From Xanthomarina arctica (GTDB taxonomy: Bacteria; Bacteroidota; Bacteroidia; Flavobacteriales; Flavobacteriaceae), in the NCBI RefSeq assembly GCF_014638915.1, contig NZ_BMFQ01000001.1, forward strand, positions 496,001 to 560,000: 64,000 nt of DNA, in the 5' to 3' direction. Made by a program: the position numbers and the translations under genes. This document shows, in pieces, positions 52,901 to 60,586 of this stretch. Numbering within the stretch: the first letter of the stretch is position 1; each line of letters opens with the position of its first letter. Below the pieces are notes generated by a model that saw nothing but the letters and a program-made list of their open reading frames with translations, made no database searches and had not been told where the DNA came from.

Positions 52901-54082
52901 TCCTTCGTTTCCATTAGAGCTTCCATCTCCATAAGACATGACATTTAGAAACCAAAAAGCATTATCATAATTATTATCAACATGGACATAACTTCTTAAT
53001 TGTGCCCCATTATTGTCGTAACTAGATCTACCATGTACTTGACTCCAATAATCGTAGGTTTTCATGGCTCCCCAATGCGCGTCTAAAGCCGCATTGTCTT
53101 TGTTGGAGTTGTTATATTCTGCTGAAGTCCAATTGTTGTCATTATCAGTAAACTGAGAATAATTGGTGATATAAGGGAGAGAATTTCCAACTGGTGCTAA
53201 ATTATTAGCATTTCTTGTATATACTTTTCTAGAGGCATCATTCAAGGTATAGTTTGAACCTGTATTGGTAGTTTCAATAGATTGTGATCCACTATATCTA
53301 GTTGCAGCAGTTCCGGCAACAAATACATCTTCTTCACTAACTTCCAACGGTCCAATAAAAGGCGTGTTGTTAATCGTTTTTGATTCCCTTCCATCATGAC
53401 CAAAATTGTCAAAATGCTTTACTCTATTATTATAAAATAAGACATTTCCAGAATTAGCATCCACGTAAACATCAGCTCCCCCAAGCGGAACTATTGTAAA
53501 TATTTCATATTTGTAAGCTAATTTCATTTTGTCTTCAGACCTAGCATTAGGTGCCACATCCAGCATTGGTAATAAAACCAGTTCTCCTTCAGGTTTTTCG
53601 TAGCCCAACTCTTTACTAGCTGCTTCATCTTCCCATAAGTAACTAGAAGCACCAAGATGTTGCATCGCTCTATTTAAGCCTTGTTCTTTACTAAGCCTAG
53701 GAGTTGCTGCTTCTTTAACATCATAAAATTCGCCACTCATTGAGCTAAGTTTTCCATTTTGACCATGTAACGTATAAGTAGCAAATTCTACCTTTATGCC
53801 ATTAAAATATTGTTGGTATTTTTGATGATTAAACCCAATTTGATCATTTGTAGATTCTAATAACTGAAAGCTATTTCGTGAATCTTTAGTTAAAACATCT
53901 TGAAATATCTGATTTGAATTTTGAAGATTGTAGGTGTTGTCTTTTTTAAAGACCACAAACGAAGGATTTCCGTTTTGGTCTTTTTCTGATTTTAGCACTT
54001 CAGACGCTTTTTCCATATCTTGAGCAAAAAGAGCTCCAGAAAACAGAAAACACATCATCAGTACTGAGATAGTTTTTTTCAT
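49928..54082 (-). CDS. Secreted M4 (thermolysin-like) metalloprotease with multidomain C-terminus and T9SS tail
   Basis: 1384 residues from the ATG at 54082, chosen because MKKTISVLMMCFLFSGALFAQ is a clear signal peptide; the longer frame adds 14 non-signal residues. Order: FTP/PepSY propeptide (~35-220), M4 catalytic domain with HEIGHAVTEYTADL (H409, E410, H413) and E433 in GGMNEGFSD, fibronectin III (~630-720), GEVED domain (~735-850), two nearly identical DUF5011/HYR-like domains, a MAM-like domain (starting SFPYSESFE), a Cys-containing domain (DNYPEETAW...), and a type IX sorting domain (YPNPVNQTLNIDL ... RFIKR). It is an exported protease, probably cut and processed outside the cell. Confidence 0.93.
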   Translation of the reverse strand: MKKTISVLMMCFLFSGALFAQDMEKASEVLKSEKDQNGNPSFVVFKKDNTYNLQNSNQIFQDVLTKDSRNSFQLLESTNDQIGFNHQKYQQYFNGIKVEFATYTLHGQNGKLSSMSGEFYDVKEAATPRLSKEQGLNRAMQHLGASSYLWEDEAASKELGYEKPEGELVLLPMLDVAPNARSEDKMKLAYKYEIFTIVPLGGADVYVDANSGNVLFYNNRVKHFDNFGHDGRESKTINNTPFIGPLEVSEEDVFVAGTAATRYSGSQSIETTNTGSNYTLNDASRKVYTRNANNLAPVGNSLPYITNYSQFTDNDNNWTSAEYNNSNKDNAALDAHWGAMKTYDYWSQVHGRSSYDNNGAQLRSYVHVDNNYDNAFWFLNVMSYGDGSSNGNEGNGYFDALTSIDVAAHEIGHAVTEYTADLAYQRESGGMNEGFSDIWGAAIEHFAKGNGNDAAPSSDIWQIGDEIDRRSGSAALRSMSDPKSLGQPDTYGGTYWQNPNCGTPTDSNDYCGVHTNSGVLNHWFYLLTAGGSGTNDVSDNYNVSGIGISKASNISYRLVSVYLSGNSTYANARTYGIQSAVDLYGAGSTEVIATTNAFYAVGVGSEYVQTCSLAAPSNLAGSSINDNGFTLGWNSVSGAASYTVTVNGSSNNTSGTSYVVSGLNPGTAYSSSVVANCSSGGSGATSTTSITTTGTAPINYCASNGNSVSDEYIGKVQLGTINNTTGGSAGGYANYTSISTNLTKGNSATITITPTWTGTSYNEGYSVWIDYNKDGDFSDSGEQVWTKAASKTTPVSGSFTVPVNAVNGATRMRVSMKYNGIPTSCESFSYGEVEDYTVNLITGTSDTTAPTITLTGASTINLEVGDTYNELGATATDNIDGNLTSSIVITGTVNTASAGTYTKNYNVSDAAGNSATQRTRTIIVKVPADTTAPVITLTGSAVINLQVGDAYTELGATATDNVDGNLTSSIVISGIVNTASAGTYTKNYNVSDTAGNAATQRSRTIIVTQPSTGGCTGGISSFPYSESFENTLGAWSQGSGDDFNWTIKSGSTPSSSTGPSSASAGSYYVFMESSSPNYSTKRAILNSPCFDLSTASQATFEFKYHMYGTTAMGSLALEVSVNNGSTWTSVWSKSGNQGNAWATGSVNLASYVGSTVQLRFNGLTGTTWQGDMAVDAVSLSTGGGTGTTCSNVALSITFDNYPEETAWSLKNASGTTVASGGTYGSQADGSTLNINVGCLDNGCYDFVITDVYGDGICCSYGNGSYTLTNSDSGAILVSGASFTSSQTTNFCLGSSGVYQGINSGTVAENPNQRFKVYPNPVNQTLNIDLAGFEAQTFEVKNMLGQTVLKGRYSSTIDVSKFEAGVYMLQLNIGEKTKVTRFIKR
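51063..51549 (-). repeat. Two tandem 249-base repeats inside the M4 protease gene
   Basis: Units beginning ACAATAAT at 51063 and 51312 are exactly 249 bases (83 codons) apart and highly similar across their length. They encode the two adjacent DUF5011/HYR-like domains (DTTAPTITLTG and DTTAPVITLTG). Recent in-frame duplication is the simplest reading; recombination between them could add or remove a domain. Confidence 0.85.
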
Positions 54083-54199
54083 TTTTGTGTAAGTTTTTGT
54101 GGGAAAATTTGTTAATATTATCATAAATGTATACTTTTTTTGTTAATATGTTAATTTAATACAAGGCTTTTCGTTTAAAATCAAGAAATCTGTAAAGAT

Positions 54200-54238
54200 T
54201 TACGGGAATCCCGTAAACAGACGATGGGAAAACCGTAA
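54200..54238. promoter_or_regulatory. Palindromic operator candidates between the M4 protease and ABC genes
   Basis: TTACGG-GAATC-CCGTAA (54200-54216) is a perfect 6-base dyad. A second, degenerate copy CGATGG-GAAAA-CCGTAA (54222-54238) starts 22 bases later, about two helical turns. The same TTACGG-N5-CCGTAA dyad occurs at 60394-60410. The binding protein is unknown. Confidence 0.5.
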
Positions 54239-54273
54239 TTTTTTCGAATATATTAACTACTTTTATCTTTAAT

Positions 54274-55962
54274 ATGACTACTCCTTTATTATCAATTAAC
54301 AACCTCAGCATCTCTTTCTATTCCAATAAAATAGAGAAGGAAATCATCCATGATATCTCCTTTCATTTAAACACAAACGAGATTTTAGGTATTGTTGGAG
54401 AATCTGGTTCGGGGAAATCAGTATCCTCTCTGGCAATTCTAGGGTTACTTCCTAAAAATGTTTCAAAAATTACTACAGGAAGTATTGTTTTTGATGATTT
54501 AGATTTAACTAAAATTCCTATTAAAACATTTCAAAAAATAAGAGGAAATGAGATTGCTATGATTTTTCAAGAACCCATGAGTTCTTTAAACCCATCCATG
54601 ACTTGTGGCAAGCAAGTTCAGGAAATATTATTACAGCATACAGAACTTTCAAAAAATGAAGCTAAAGCTGAAACCTTAGCACTTTTTGAAAAAGTAAAAC
54701 TTCCAGATCCCAATCGTGTATTTGGAGCATATCCACACGAAATTTCTGGAGGACAAAAACAGCGCGTCATGATTGCAATGGCCATAGCTTGTAAGCCAAA
54801 AATTTTAATTGCTGATGAACCTACAACAGCTCTTGATGTTACGGTTCAAAAAGAAATTATCCTGCTCTTAAAACAACTACAAGCTGAAGAGAATATGAGC
54901 ATTATTTTCATTTCTCATGATTTGTCTTTGGTTTCTGAAATTTCAGACAGAATTTTAGTCATGTATCAAGGAAAAATTGTGGAACAAGGTTTGGTGCAAC
55001 AGGTTTTTAAAAACCCAGAACATATTTATACCAAAGCACTAATAAACTCTAAACCTTCTTTAAATGTTAGATTAAAAAGACTTCCAACAATTAAAGATTT
55101 CATGAATGAAACAACGGATAGATCTATTGTTTCAAGTGAAGACAGAAAAGCTTACCACGATAACATTTATTCAAAAGCACCTTTATTGGAAGTTATTAAT
55201 CTGGAAAAAACATACATCTCTAAATCTGGTTGGTTTTCAAAACCAGATATTTTTAAAGCGGTAAATAAAGTAAGTTTTAAATTATACGAAGGTGAAACGC
55301 TGGGATTGGTAGGCGAATCTGGCTGTGGAAAATCTACGCTTGCAAATGCTATTTTACTATTAGACGAAGCCACTTCTGGATCCATTTTATACAAAGGAAT
55401 AGATATTACCAAACTATCTAAAAAAGAGGTTAGAACGTTAAGAAAAGACATTCAAATTATCTTTCAAGATCCGTATGCATCTTTAAATCCGCGCATTCCT
55501 GTTGGGAAAGCGATAATGGAACCTATGAAAGTTCATGGCATAGGAAAATCTGAAAAAGAAAGAAAAGAAATGGTTTTAGATTTGCTCTTGAAAGTAGGTT
55601 TAGACGACACGTTTTTTAATAGATATCCGCATGAATTTTCTGGCGGACAGAGACAACGAATTGGAATTGCTAGAGCTATTTCTTTAGACCCAAAATTGAT
55701 TATTTGTGACGAATCGGTTTCTGCTTTGGATATTTCAGTTCAGGCACAAGTATTGAATTTACTGAACGACTTAAAAGCCAATTTTGGATTTACTTATATT
55801 TTTATTTCACACGATTTAGCCGTTGTAAAATATATGTCTGATCAGTTAATTGTAATGAATCAAGGAGATATTGAGGAAATGGATGATGCAGATGTTATCT
55901 ATACCAATGCGAAGAAAGACTATACCAAAAAATTAATTCATGCCATCCCAAAAGGGTTATAG
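54274..55962 (+). CDS. Peptide-type ABC transporter protein with two fused ATPase domains
   Basis: 562 residues, two ABC domains in one chain. Domain 1: Walker A GESGSGKS, signature ISGGQKQR, Walker B ILIADEPTTALD. Domain 2 (from ~300): GESGCGKST, FSGGQRQR, LIICDESVSALD, in which the Glu/Pro of the usual DEPT is ES. This is the DppD-DppF / GsiA / YejF layout used for oligopeptide uptake. No permease or binding protein is next to it, so partners must be elsewhere. The N-terminal domains each start at the ATG with no extra leader. Confidence 0.93.
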   Translation: MTTPLLSINNLSISFYSNKIEKEIIHDISFHLNTNEILGIVGESGSGKSVSSLAILGLLPKNVSKITTGSIVFDDLDLTKIPIKTFQKIRGNEIAMIFQEPMSSLNPSMTCGKQVQEILLQHTELSKNEAKAETLALFEKVKLPDPNRVFGAYPHEISGGQKQRVMIAMAIACKPKILIADEPTTALDVTVQKEIILLLKQLQAEENMSIIFISHDLSLVSEISDRILVMYQGKIVEQGLVQQVFKNPEHIYTKALINSKPSLNVRLKRLPTIKDFMNETTDRSIVSSEDRKAYHDNIYSKAPLLEVINLEKTYISKSGWFSKPDIFKAVNKVSFKLYEGETLGLVGESGCGKSTLANAILLLDEATSGSILYKGIDITKLSKKEVRTLRKDIQIIFQDPYASLNPRIPVGKAIMEPMKVHGIGKSEKERKEMVLDLLLKVGLDDTFFNRYPHEFSGGQRQRIGIARAISLDPKLIICDESVSALDISVQAQVLNLLNDLKANFGFTYIFISHDLAVVKYMSDQLIVMNQGDIEEMDDADVIYTNAKKDYTKKLIHAIPKGL

Positions 55963-56370
55963 CATGAATACTTTTTTAGTTAAATACATCAAACTTTTAA
56001 TAAAGTTTTTAGTGTTTTGCAAACCTGAATAAAGCTTGCTCTCGTAATTTGTAGGTTGTTCAGGTAGATTTGAGGCAAAATTCATAATAAGTAGGGTTTT
56101 TGGTAGATTTGGGGTTTTATTCTTTTCAGTACAAATTTATAATAGATTTGGGGCAAATTATAAATTCCATATTTTAAAGAACTTGGTTCATTAGGTTCAT
56201 TCGATTTGGTTCTGCTAATATGAAACTATTTTTGAGTTGTTCAGCTAAAATACATTATAAATCGATGAAATACATTAAAATTTAACATTTAAGAATATTT
56301 ATTATGAATATTCCTACAATTTTATGTTTTGTAGATGTGAAAATTTTTCTATATTTATCAAAAAAAGAAT
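55963..56370. other. Non-coding region with degenerate 39-base periodicity
   Basis: About 410 bases without an open gene in either strand. It contains three spaced TAGATTTG(A/G)GG words (listed separately) and GGTTCATTAGGTTCATT. A TATATTTA box (56350-56357, one base off consensus) precedes the lipoprotein ATG at 56371. Confidence 0.6.
56065..56160. repeat. Three decayed 39-base tandem units
   Basis: TAGATTTGAGG, TAGATTTGGGG and TAGATTTGGGG begin at 56065, 56104 and 56143, exactly 39 bases apart. The first two are each preceded by a GTAGG(T/G)-type word. The rest of each unit has diverged. Confidence 0.55.
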
Positions 56371-57021
56371 ATGAAAAAACTTAGCCTCATTTTTATATTG
56401 GGTCTTTTTTATAGTTGTCAAATTCAATATGATGTTTCTACGCGATTCGTATTTGAAGGACAGGTAAACGATAGAGATGGCAATCCCATAGATAATAATG
56501 CTGTTGAGGCATGGATTTACAATTCTAACGATTCGGATCTCATAGGATTTACAACTACAAATGCAGACGGTAATTTTACACTAATTATTCCAGAACCAAT
56601 TAATGAAAATGAGTTCGCCCTTAAAATAAAAGGAGGATCCGTTTATAGCCAAAAAGAATATGTAAACATTTGGCAATCTGACTTTATAAATTATAAACTA
56701 AATCTTGGAGAAGTCACTCTAATTAAAGGTGACGATATTTCGCAATTACAAATTACCTTAAACCATGTAACTGCTGAAAATAGTATCTCTTTTATTGAGG
56801 TAACTGGAATCATGGCAGATCAAATAGTTTGGGTAAATTCCTTTGAAAACGACTACCCTTATTATTACAATTACGATACTTATTATAGAGACGTAGCTAA
56901 AAATCAAACCTTGAATTTATATTATGAGGTATCTAACGTTATTACAGGTCAAACAGAGTCATTCAGTGAATCTATCGTTGTGGAATCTGATAATGTTACG
57001 CCATACACCTTAAACTATTAA
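56371..57021 (+). CDS. Lipoprotein with carboxypeptidase-regulatory-like domain
   Basis: 216 residues. MKKLSLIFILGLFYSC is a lipoprotein signal (C16). Residues ~25-110 form a carboxypeptidase-regulatory-like (CarboxypepD_reg-like) beta-sandwich (FEGQVNDRDGNPIDNNAVEAWIYN ... GFTTTNADGNFTLII). The C-terminal half is beta-rich without a known motif. It overlaps nothing and is followed 2 bases later by an outer-membrane protein gene, with which it is probably co-transcribed. Role unknown. Confidence 0.85.
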   Translation: MKKLSLIFILGLFYSCQIQYDVSTRFVFEGQVNDRDGNPIDNNAVEAWIYNSNDSDLIGFTTTNADGNFTLIIPEPINENEFALKIKGGSVYSQKEYVNIWQSDFINYKLNLGEVTLIKGDDISQLQITLNHVTAENSISFIEVTGIMADQIVWVNSFENDYPYYYNYDTYYRDVAKNQTLNLYYEVSNVITGQTESFSESIVVESDNVTPYTLNY

Positions 57022-57023
57022 GA

Positions 57024-57644
57024 ATGAAAAAGATACTATTATTACTTGTAATGGGTGTGCCTGGTTTGCTATTTTCCCAAGAAACAGATAAGACAGAAAG
57101 CGAAGAAACCCTTTCTTTTAAACCTCAATTTTATTTCTATGTAAACCATCACATCAATAGTGGAGATAATTTTTTAGCCGATGGCCATGACGCAGATTTT
57201 GTTGGAGTTGGATTTCAAATAAACTTTATCAAATTTCATGATTTTAAATTTGGTCTTGGATGGGAATTTACCGATTACAATGTGACTAATCCAGCCACCA
57301 TAGGAAATATCAACAATACAACTTATTTAGCAACCTTTGGAAAATTCCAGTATCAATGGGATATTTTAAAGTATGCGTCTCTGGAGCCCTATCTTGGAAT
57401 AGGAGCAACTAAAATTCAACAACAATATGCAGGTGCAAATGCAAATAGTTTCTACGGAATGAATTTTTATGCAGGACTGAATGTTACTGTTAAAATAATT
57501 CCGAATTTATCACTATATACAGGTATTAATTACAATAATATTTGGTTTAACGTACGCACCAATAAAAACTGGGAAGACTATTTTAACAAAGTAAATCAGA
57601 CCCAAATACAATTAGGTCTGATTGTTTCTCTAGGTAGTAATTAA
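57024..57644 (+). CDS. Outer-membrane beta-barrel protein
   Basis: 206 residues. A signal peptide (1-18, ending LLFSQ) precedes alternating aromatic/hydrophobic strands (FYFYVNHHINSGDNF, FVGVGFQINFIKF, FKFGLGWEFTDY, ... ) and ends in IQLGLIVSLGSN, typical of small 8-stranded barrels. With the preceding lipoprotein it may form an envelope complex; function is unknown. Confidence 0.85.
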   Translation: MKKILLLLVMGVPGLLFSQETDKTESEETLSFKPQFYFYVNHHINSGDNFLADGHDADFVGVGFQINFIKFHDFKFGLGWEFTDYNVTNPATIGNINNTTYLATFGKFQYQWDILKYASLEPYLGIGATKIQQQYAGANANSFYGMNFYAGLNVTVKIIPNLSLYTGINYNNIWFNVRTNKNWEDYFNKVNQTQIQLGLIVSLGSN

Positions 57645-57774
57645 TAGTTTTTTCTATTTCAAGCTTTGGACAAATTGAATTCACTAATTAATATTTTGTT
57701 TCAATAATATTAATTTTTAAAGGTTCATTTTATTTGTCGTTTCTATTTTATATTAAGGTCAAATGGAATTCGTT

Positions 57775-58431
57775 TTAAATACTCATTTCAGGGATATCTC
57801 CTTCAATAATTAAAGTGCCTTCAGTCGCTTTTTTAATATCTTCTACTGAAATCCCTGGAGCGCGTTCTAAAAGTTTAAAACCTTTGTCTGTTACTTCAAG
57901 CACAGCCAGATTGGTGACAATTTTTTTTACACAACCAACTCCTGTTAAGGGCAAGCTACATCTTTTAAGTATTTTAGATTCTCCAGCTTTGTTGGTATGC
58001 ATCATGGCAACAATAATGTTTTCGGCACTTGCTACTAAATCCATAGCACCACCCATACCTTTTACCATTTTTCCTGGAATTTTCCAGTTAGCAATGTCTC
58101 CATTTTCAGAGACTTCCATAGCTCCTAAAATGGTTAAGTCCACATGTTTTCCTCGAATCATAGAAAAACTCATGGCAGAGTCGAAAAAACTAGCTCCAGG
58201 AAGCGTTGTAATGGTTTGTTTTCCTGCGTTTATAATATCTGCATCTTCTTCGCCATCAAACGGAAATGGACCCATGCCAAGCACGCCATTTTCACTTTGA
58301 AACTCTACTTCTATATCGTCTCTAACATAATTTGCTACTAAGGTTGGAATACCGATTCCTAAGTTGACATAATAGCCATCTTGTACTTCTTTTGCGATGC
58401 GTTTTGCGATTCCTATTTTATCTAAAGCCAT
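57775..58431 (-). CDS. scoB: 3-oxoacid CoA-transferase, beta subunit
   Basis: 218 residues from the ATG at 58431. An upstream ATG in frame would draw its first residues from the repeat at 58454, so it is rejected. The catalytic Glu is in VEFQSENGVLGMGPFP (ENG motif), and the fold continues through GASFFDSAMSFSMIRGKHVD. Together with the alpha subunit it moves CoA from succinyl-CoA to a 3-oxoacid such as acetoacetate. The gene follows scoA on the same strand, separated by a 123-base spacer with a repeat. Confidence 0.93.
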   Translation of the reverse strand: MALDKIGIAKRIAKEVQDGYYVNLGIGIPTLVANYVRDDIEVEFQSENGVLGMGPFPFDGEEDADIINAGKQTITTLPGASFFDSAMSFSMIRGKHVDLTILGAMEVSENGDIANWKIPGKMVKGMGGAMDLVASAENIIVAMMHTNKAGESKILKRCSLPLTGVGCVKKIVTNLAVLEVTDKGFKLLERAPGISVEDIKKATEGTLIIEGDIPEMSI

Positions 58432-58453
58432 AATATTCTTTATTTTGATCAGA

Positions 58454-58502
58454 CACTTCGACTGCATCTCGACTACGCTCGATGACCACTCTCAGTGTGA
58501 CA
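58454..58502. repeat. Flavobacterial repeat between the CoA-transferase genes
   Basis: CACTTCGACTGC...TCTCGACTACGCTCGATGACC...CTCAGTGTGACA resembles the CTTCGACTGCGCTCAGTGTGACA-type palindromic intergenic repeats of flavobacteria. ACACT (58453-58457) and AGTGT (58494-58498) can pair. It lies inside what should be one operon. Confidence 0.55.
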
Positions 58503-58554
58503 TATAATTTTAATTTAAAACTGTTAACTCTAGGCACTTTAAATACTTATAACT

Positions 58555-59259
58555 TTAAGTACTTCTTTGCCTAACTGTACGTTGTTCAATCCGCTTCTCA
58601 TAAGTTTCTCCTTGAAAAATACGTTGTACAAAAATGCCTGGAATATGAATTTGATTCGGATCTAAAGTTCCAACAGGAACCAACTCCTCCACCTCAGCAA
58701 CGGTAATCTTTGCTGCACCACACATGACAGGATTAAAATTTCTGGCTGTGCCTTTAAAAATTAAATTTCCAGCAGCATCTCCTTTCCAAGCTTTTACAAA
58801 AGCAAAATCGGCTTTAAAGGCATGTTCCAAAACATACATTTTACCATCAAATTCTCTGGTTTCTTTGCCTTCAGCAACTTCAGTTCCGTAACCTGCTGGT
58901 GTATAAATAGCAGGAAAACCAGCTTGTGCGGCACGACATCGTTCTGCTAAAGTGCCTTGAGGAATTAGTTCTACATCTAATTCTCCGGAAAGCATCTGAC
59001 GTTCAAATTCGTCATTTTCGCCAACATAAGACGACACCATTTTTTTGATTTGCTTTTTATGAAGTAGTAAACCTAGACCGAAATCGTCCACTCCTGCATT
59101 ATTTGAAATACAAGTCAGACCCTTAAGGTTTAATTTTACAAGCTCGTTGATGCTGTTTTCTGGAATGCCACAAAGTCCGAAACCACCGAGCATAAAGGTC
59201 ATATTATCTGAAACACCTTGAAGGGCTTCATGAACATTGGCCACTTTTTTATTAATCAT
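58555..59259 (-). CDS. scoA: 3-oxoacid CoA-transferase, alpha subunit
   Basis: 234 residues from the ATG at 59259 ([15 protein letters not shown]). A longer frame starts at 59304, but its first codons (MAFLFR) are read from the terminator of the upstream lipoprotein genes, so the shorter start is right. [31 protein letters not shown] and [14 protein letters not shown]-like segment ([16 protein letters not shown]) identify the family. Forms the transferase with the next gene. Confidence 0.93.
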   Translation of the reverse strand: MINKKVANVHEALQGVSDNMTFMLGGFGLCGIPENSINELVKLNLKGLTCISNNAGVDDFGLGLLLHKKQIKKMVSSYVGENDEFERQMLSGELDVELIPQGTLAERCRAAQAGFPAIYTPAGYGTEVAEGKETREFDGKMYVLEHAFKADFAFVKAWKGDAAGNLIFKGTARNFNPVMCGAAKITVAEVEELVPVGTLDPNQIHIPGIFVQRIFQGETYEKRIEQRTVRQRST

Positions 59260-59293
59260 GTTACTATTATTTTGTAGTGGAAAAATACGAAAT

Positions 59294-59319
59294 AAAAAAG
59301 CCATTCTAAAAAGAATGGC
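59294..59319 (-). terminator. Terminator of the small lipoprotein pair
   Basis: Leftward, GCCATTCT pairs with AGAATGGC around a 4-base loop, followed by TTTTTTATTT. It lies 29 bases after the lipoprotein stop at 59349. Confidence 0.75.
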
Positions 59320-59348
59320 AAATTTAATATGTGTATTTAATGATGATC

Positions 59349-59852
59349 TTATTTAATAATCTCAGGTAATGCTTCAGGAATATTGTCTTCATCAAAAATT
59401 AATTCACCATTGTACCAAGCCTTGGTTAAAAAAGTGAAATTCTGACCTGACCGATAATTCGCTGTAATAGTATCTGTATCTGTACTGTTCCACTCTATAT
59501 AAGTTATTGCATTTTCTAGATTTGAAGTATTGAGTTCTACAGCTATATAATAATATTCCTCACCAGATTCTACGGGAGAAACTAGGGTAAGGTACTGACC
59601 AAATATTGGATTATTTATTTCTTTTAGGACACCATTTTGTTCATAATATAATTTTATATCCTCTAAAAAAAAGGCATTTGTATTATCTGGGTTTAATAAA
59701 TCAATATTTGTATTCGATGACACTCGGAATTCGACAATATTCTGTATAATTATTGCATGGTGATTTGCTGAAGTATTGTTATCCTTTTCATCATCCGAAT
59801 TACATGAAACTATTAGCAAGCTTATAACAAAAAGGCAAATTAATTTTTTCAT
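59349..59852 (-). CDS. Small putative lipoprotein, unknown function
   Basis: 167 residues. [17 protein letters not shown] is a lipoprotein signal (C17), followed by an acidic linker ([11 protein letters not shown]) and a beta-rich domain without recognised motifs. Its start overlaps the stop of the preceding gene by 4 bases, so the two are translationally coupled. A terminator follows. Confidence 0.8.
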   Translation of the reverse strand: MKKLICLFVISLLIVSCNSDDEKDNNTSANHHAIIIQNIVEFRVSSNTNIDLLNPDNTNAFFLEDIKLYYEQNGVLKEINNPIFGQYLTLVSPVESGEEYYYIAVELNTSNLENAITYIEWNSTDTDTITANYRSGQNFTFLTKAWYNGELIFDEDNIPEALPEIIK

Positions 59853-60265
59853 AATCTTTCTATGGAGGTTAGTATTATTCTATAATAAGAGATATCTGCA
59901 GGTCCATTTGGCTTTTCGCAAATTGATTTGAGATCACCAGAAAATTTGACCTCTACGCTTTCTCCAGAATTCTTTATGTCTTCAAATTCATTGTTTAAAA
60001 AGTCTTCATTACAAACAATCATAAAAGTAGAAGAATTAGAATATTGTACTTCTTTATATATTATCGAATAAAGGTTATTGTAAGTACTGTTTTGTGACCT
60101 ATAATAAATTTTACCTATCAAACTATCTGTTTCAGTAATTGTATAATTCGTTTCAGAGTTACAACCACAATCTGATGGTTCGTCATCATTTTTATCGCAA
60201 CTAATAAATAATATCCCTATTAACATGAGAAGACAAATTAATGGTGTGTTTATTCTGTTTTTCAT
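59849..60265 (-). CDS. Small putative lipoprotein, unknown function
   Basis: 138 residues. The hydrophobic N-terminus ends in LFISC, a lipobox (lipid on C23), then KNDDEPSDCGCNSETNYTI with a CGC doublet. The remaining ~90 residues have no known motif; two later cysteines (VCNED, ICEKP) could form disulfides. It is the first gene of a two-lipoprotein operon with the next gene. A TAGGTTTG promoter box lies 38 bases upstream. Confidence 0.78.
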   Translation of the reverse strand: MKNRINTPLICLLMLIGILFISCDKNDDEPSDCGCNSETNYTITETDSLIGKIYYRSQNSTYNNLYSIIYKEVQYSNSSTFMIVCNEDFLNNEFEDIKNSGESVEVKFSGDLKSICEKPNGPADISYYRIILTSIERL

Positions 60266-60302
60266 TTTTCTATATAAAATTAATGTCCTTATTTTTAATA
60301 TT

Positions 60303-60310
60303 CAAACCTA
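60303..60310 (-). promoter_or_regulatory. -7 promoter element of the lipoprotein pair
   Basis: Minus-strand TAGGTTTG matches TAnnTTTG and is 38 bases before the ATG at 60265. Confidence 0.55.
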
Positions 60311-60393
60311 AAAAATTAAAATAAAAATTCTATCCCGAATTTTTAAGAAAATTATGCATTTCATCGAAATACAATCAAATCCGTGTTTTTTGG

Positions 60394-60410
60394 TTACGGT
60401 TTTTCCGTAA
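60394..60410. promoter_or_regulatory. Dyad TTACGG-N5-CCGTAA, operator candidate
   Basis: TTACGG-TTTTT-CCGTAA has the same perfect 6-base arms and the same 5-base spacer as the dyad at 54200. It lies about 85 bases upstream of the lipoprotein promoter box. Confidence 0.45.
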
Positions 60411-60440
60411 AACACCAAAAATAATGGGATTATATAATAG

Positions 60441-60464
60441 ATTCCTCGACAAGCTCGGAATGAC
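60441..60464. repeat. Flavobacterial palindromic repeat
   Basis: ATTCCTCGACAAGCTCGGAATGAC: ATTCC pairs with GGAAT and TCGA with TCG around CAAGC. This word is frequent between flavobacterial genes. Confidence 0.6.
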
Positions 60465-60529
60465 ATTTACAAATCGCCAAGTTCTGGATATACAAGCTAG
60501 GATTAGCAATTAAATTTTGGAGAATAAAT

Positions 60530-60559
60530 AAAAAAAAGCCATTCTTAAAAGAATGGCTT
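60530..60559 (-). terminator. Terminator of the ricT-gldH-pbp1A operon
   Basis: Leftward, AAGCCATTCTT with AAGAATGGCTT (11-bp stem, short loop) is followed by a long T-run. It begins 28 bases after the pbp1A stop. Confidence 0.85.
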
Positions 60560-60586
60560 AATATTATGATTGTATTATCTGATGTT

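Larger units (their letters stand above)
60266..60586. other. Intergenic region with promoter, dyad, repeat and terminator
   Basis: About 320 bases without a gene. From left to right it holds the lipoprotein promoter (60303-60310), a TTACGG-N5-CCGTAA dyad (60394-60410), a palindromic repeat (60441-60464) and the terminator of the pbp1A operon (60530-60559). Confidence 0.7.

Noticed and set aside
54258-54271. TACTTTTA and TATCTTTA promoter boxes just before the peptide ABC gene
   Set aside because: Both are one base off the consensus, and TATCTTTA (54264-54271) would place the transcript start after the ATG at 54274. The motif is common by chance in this AT-rich DNA.
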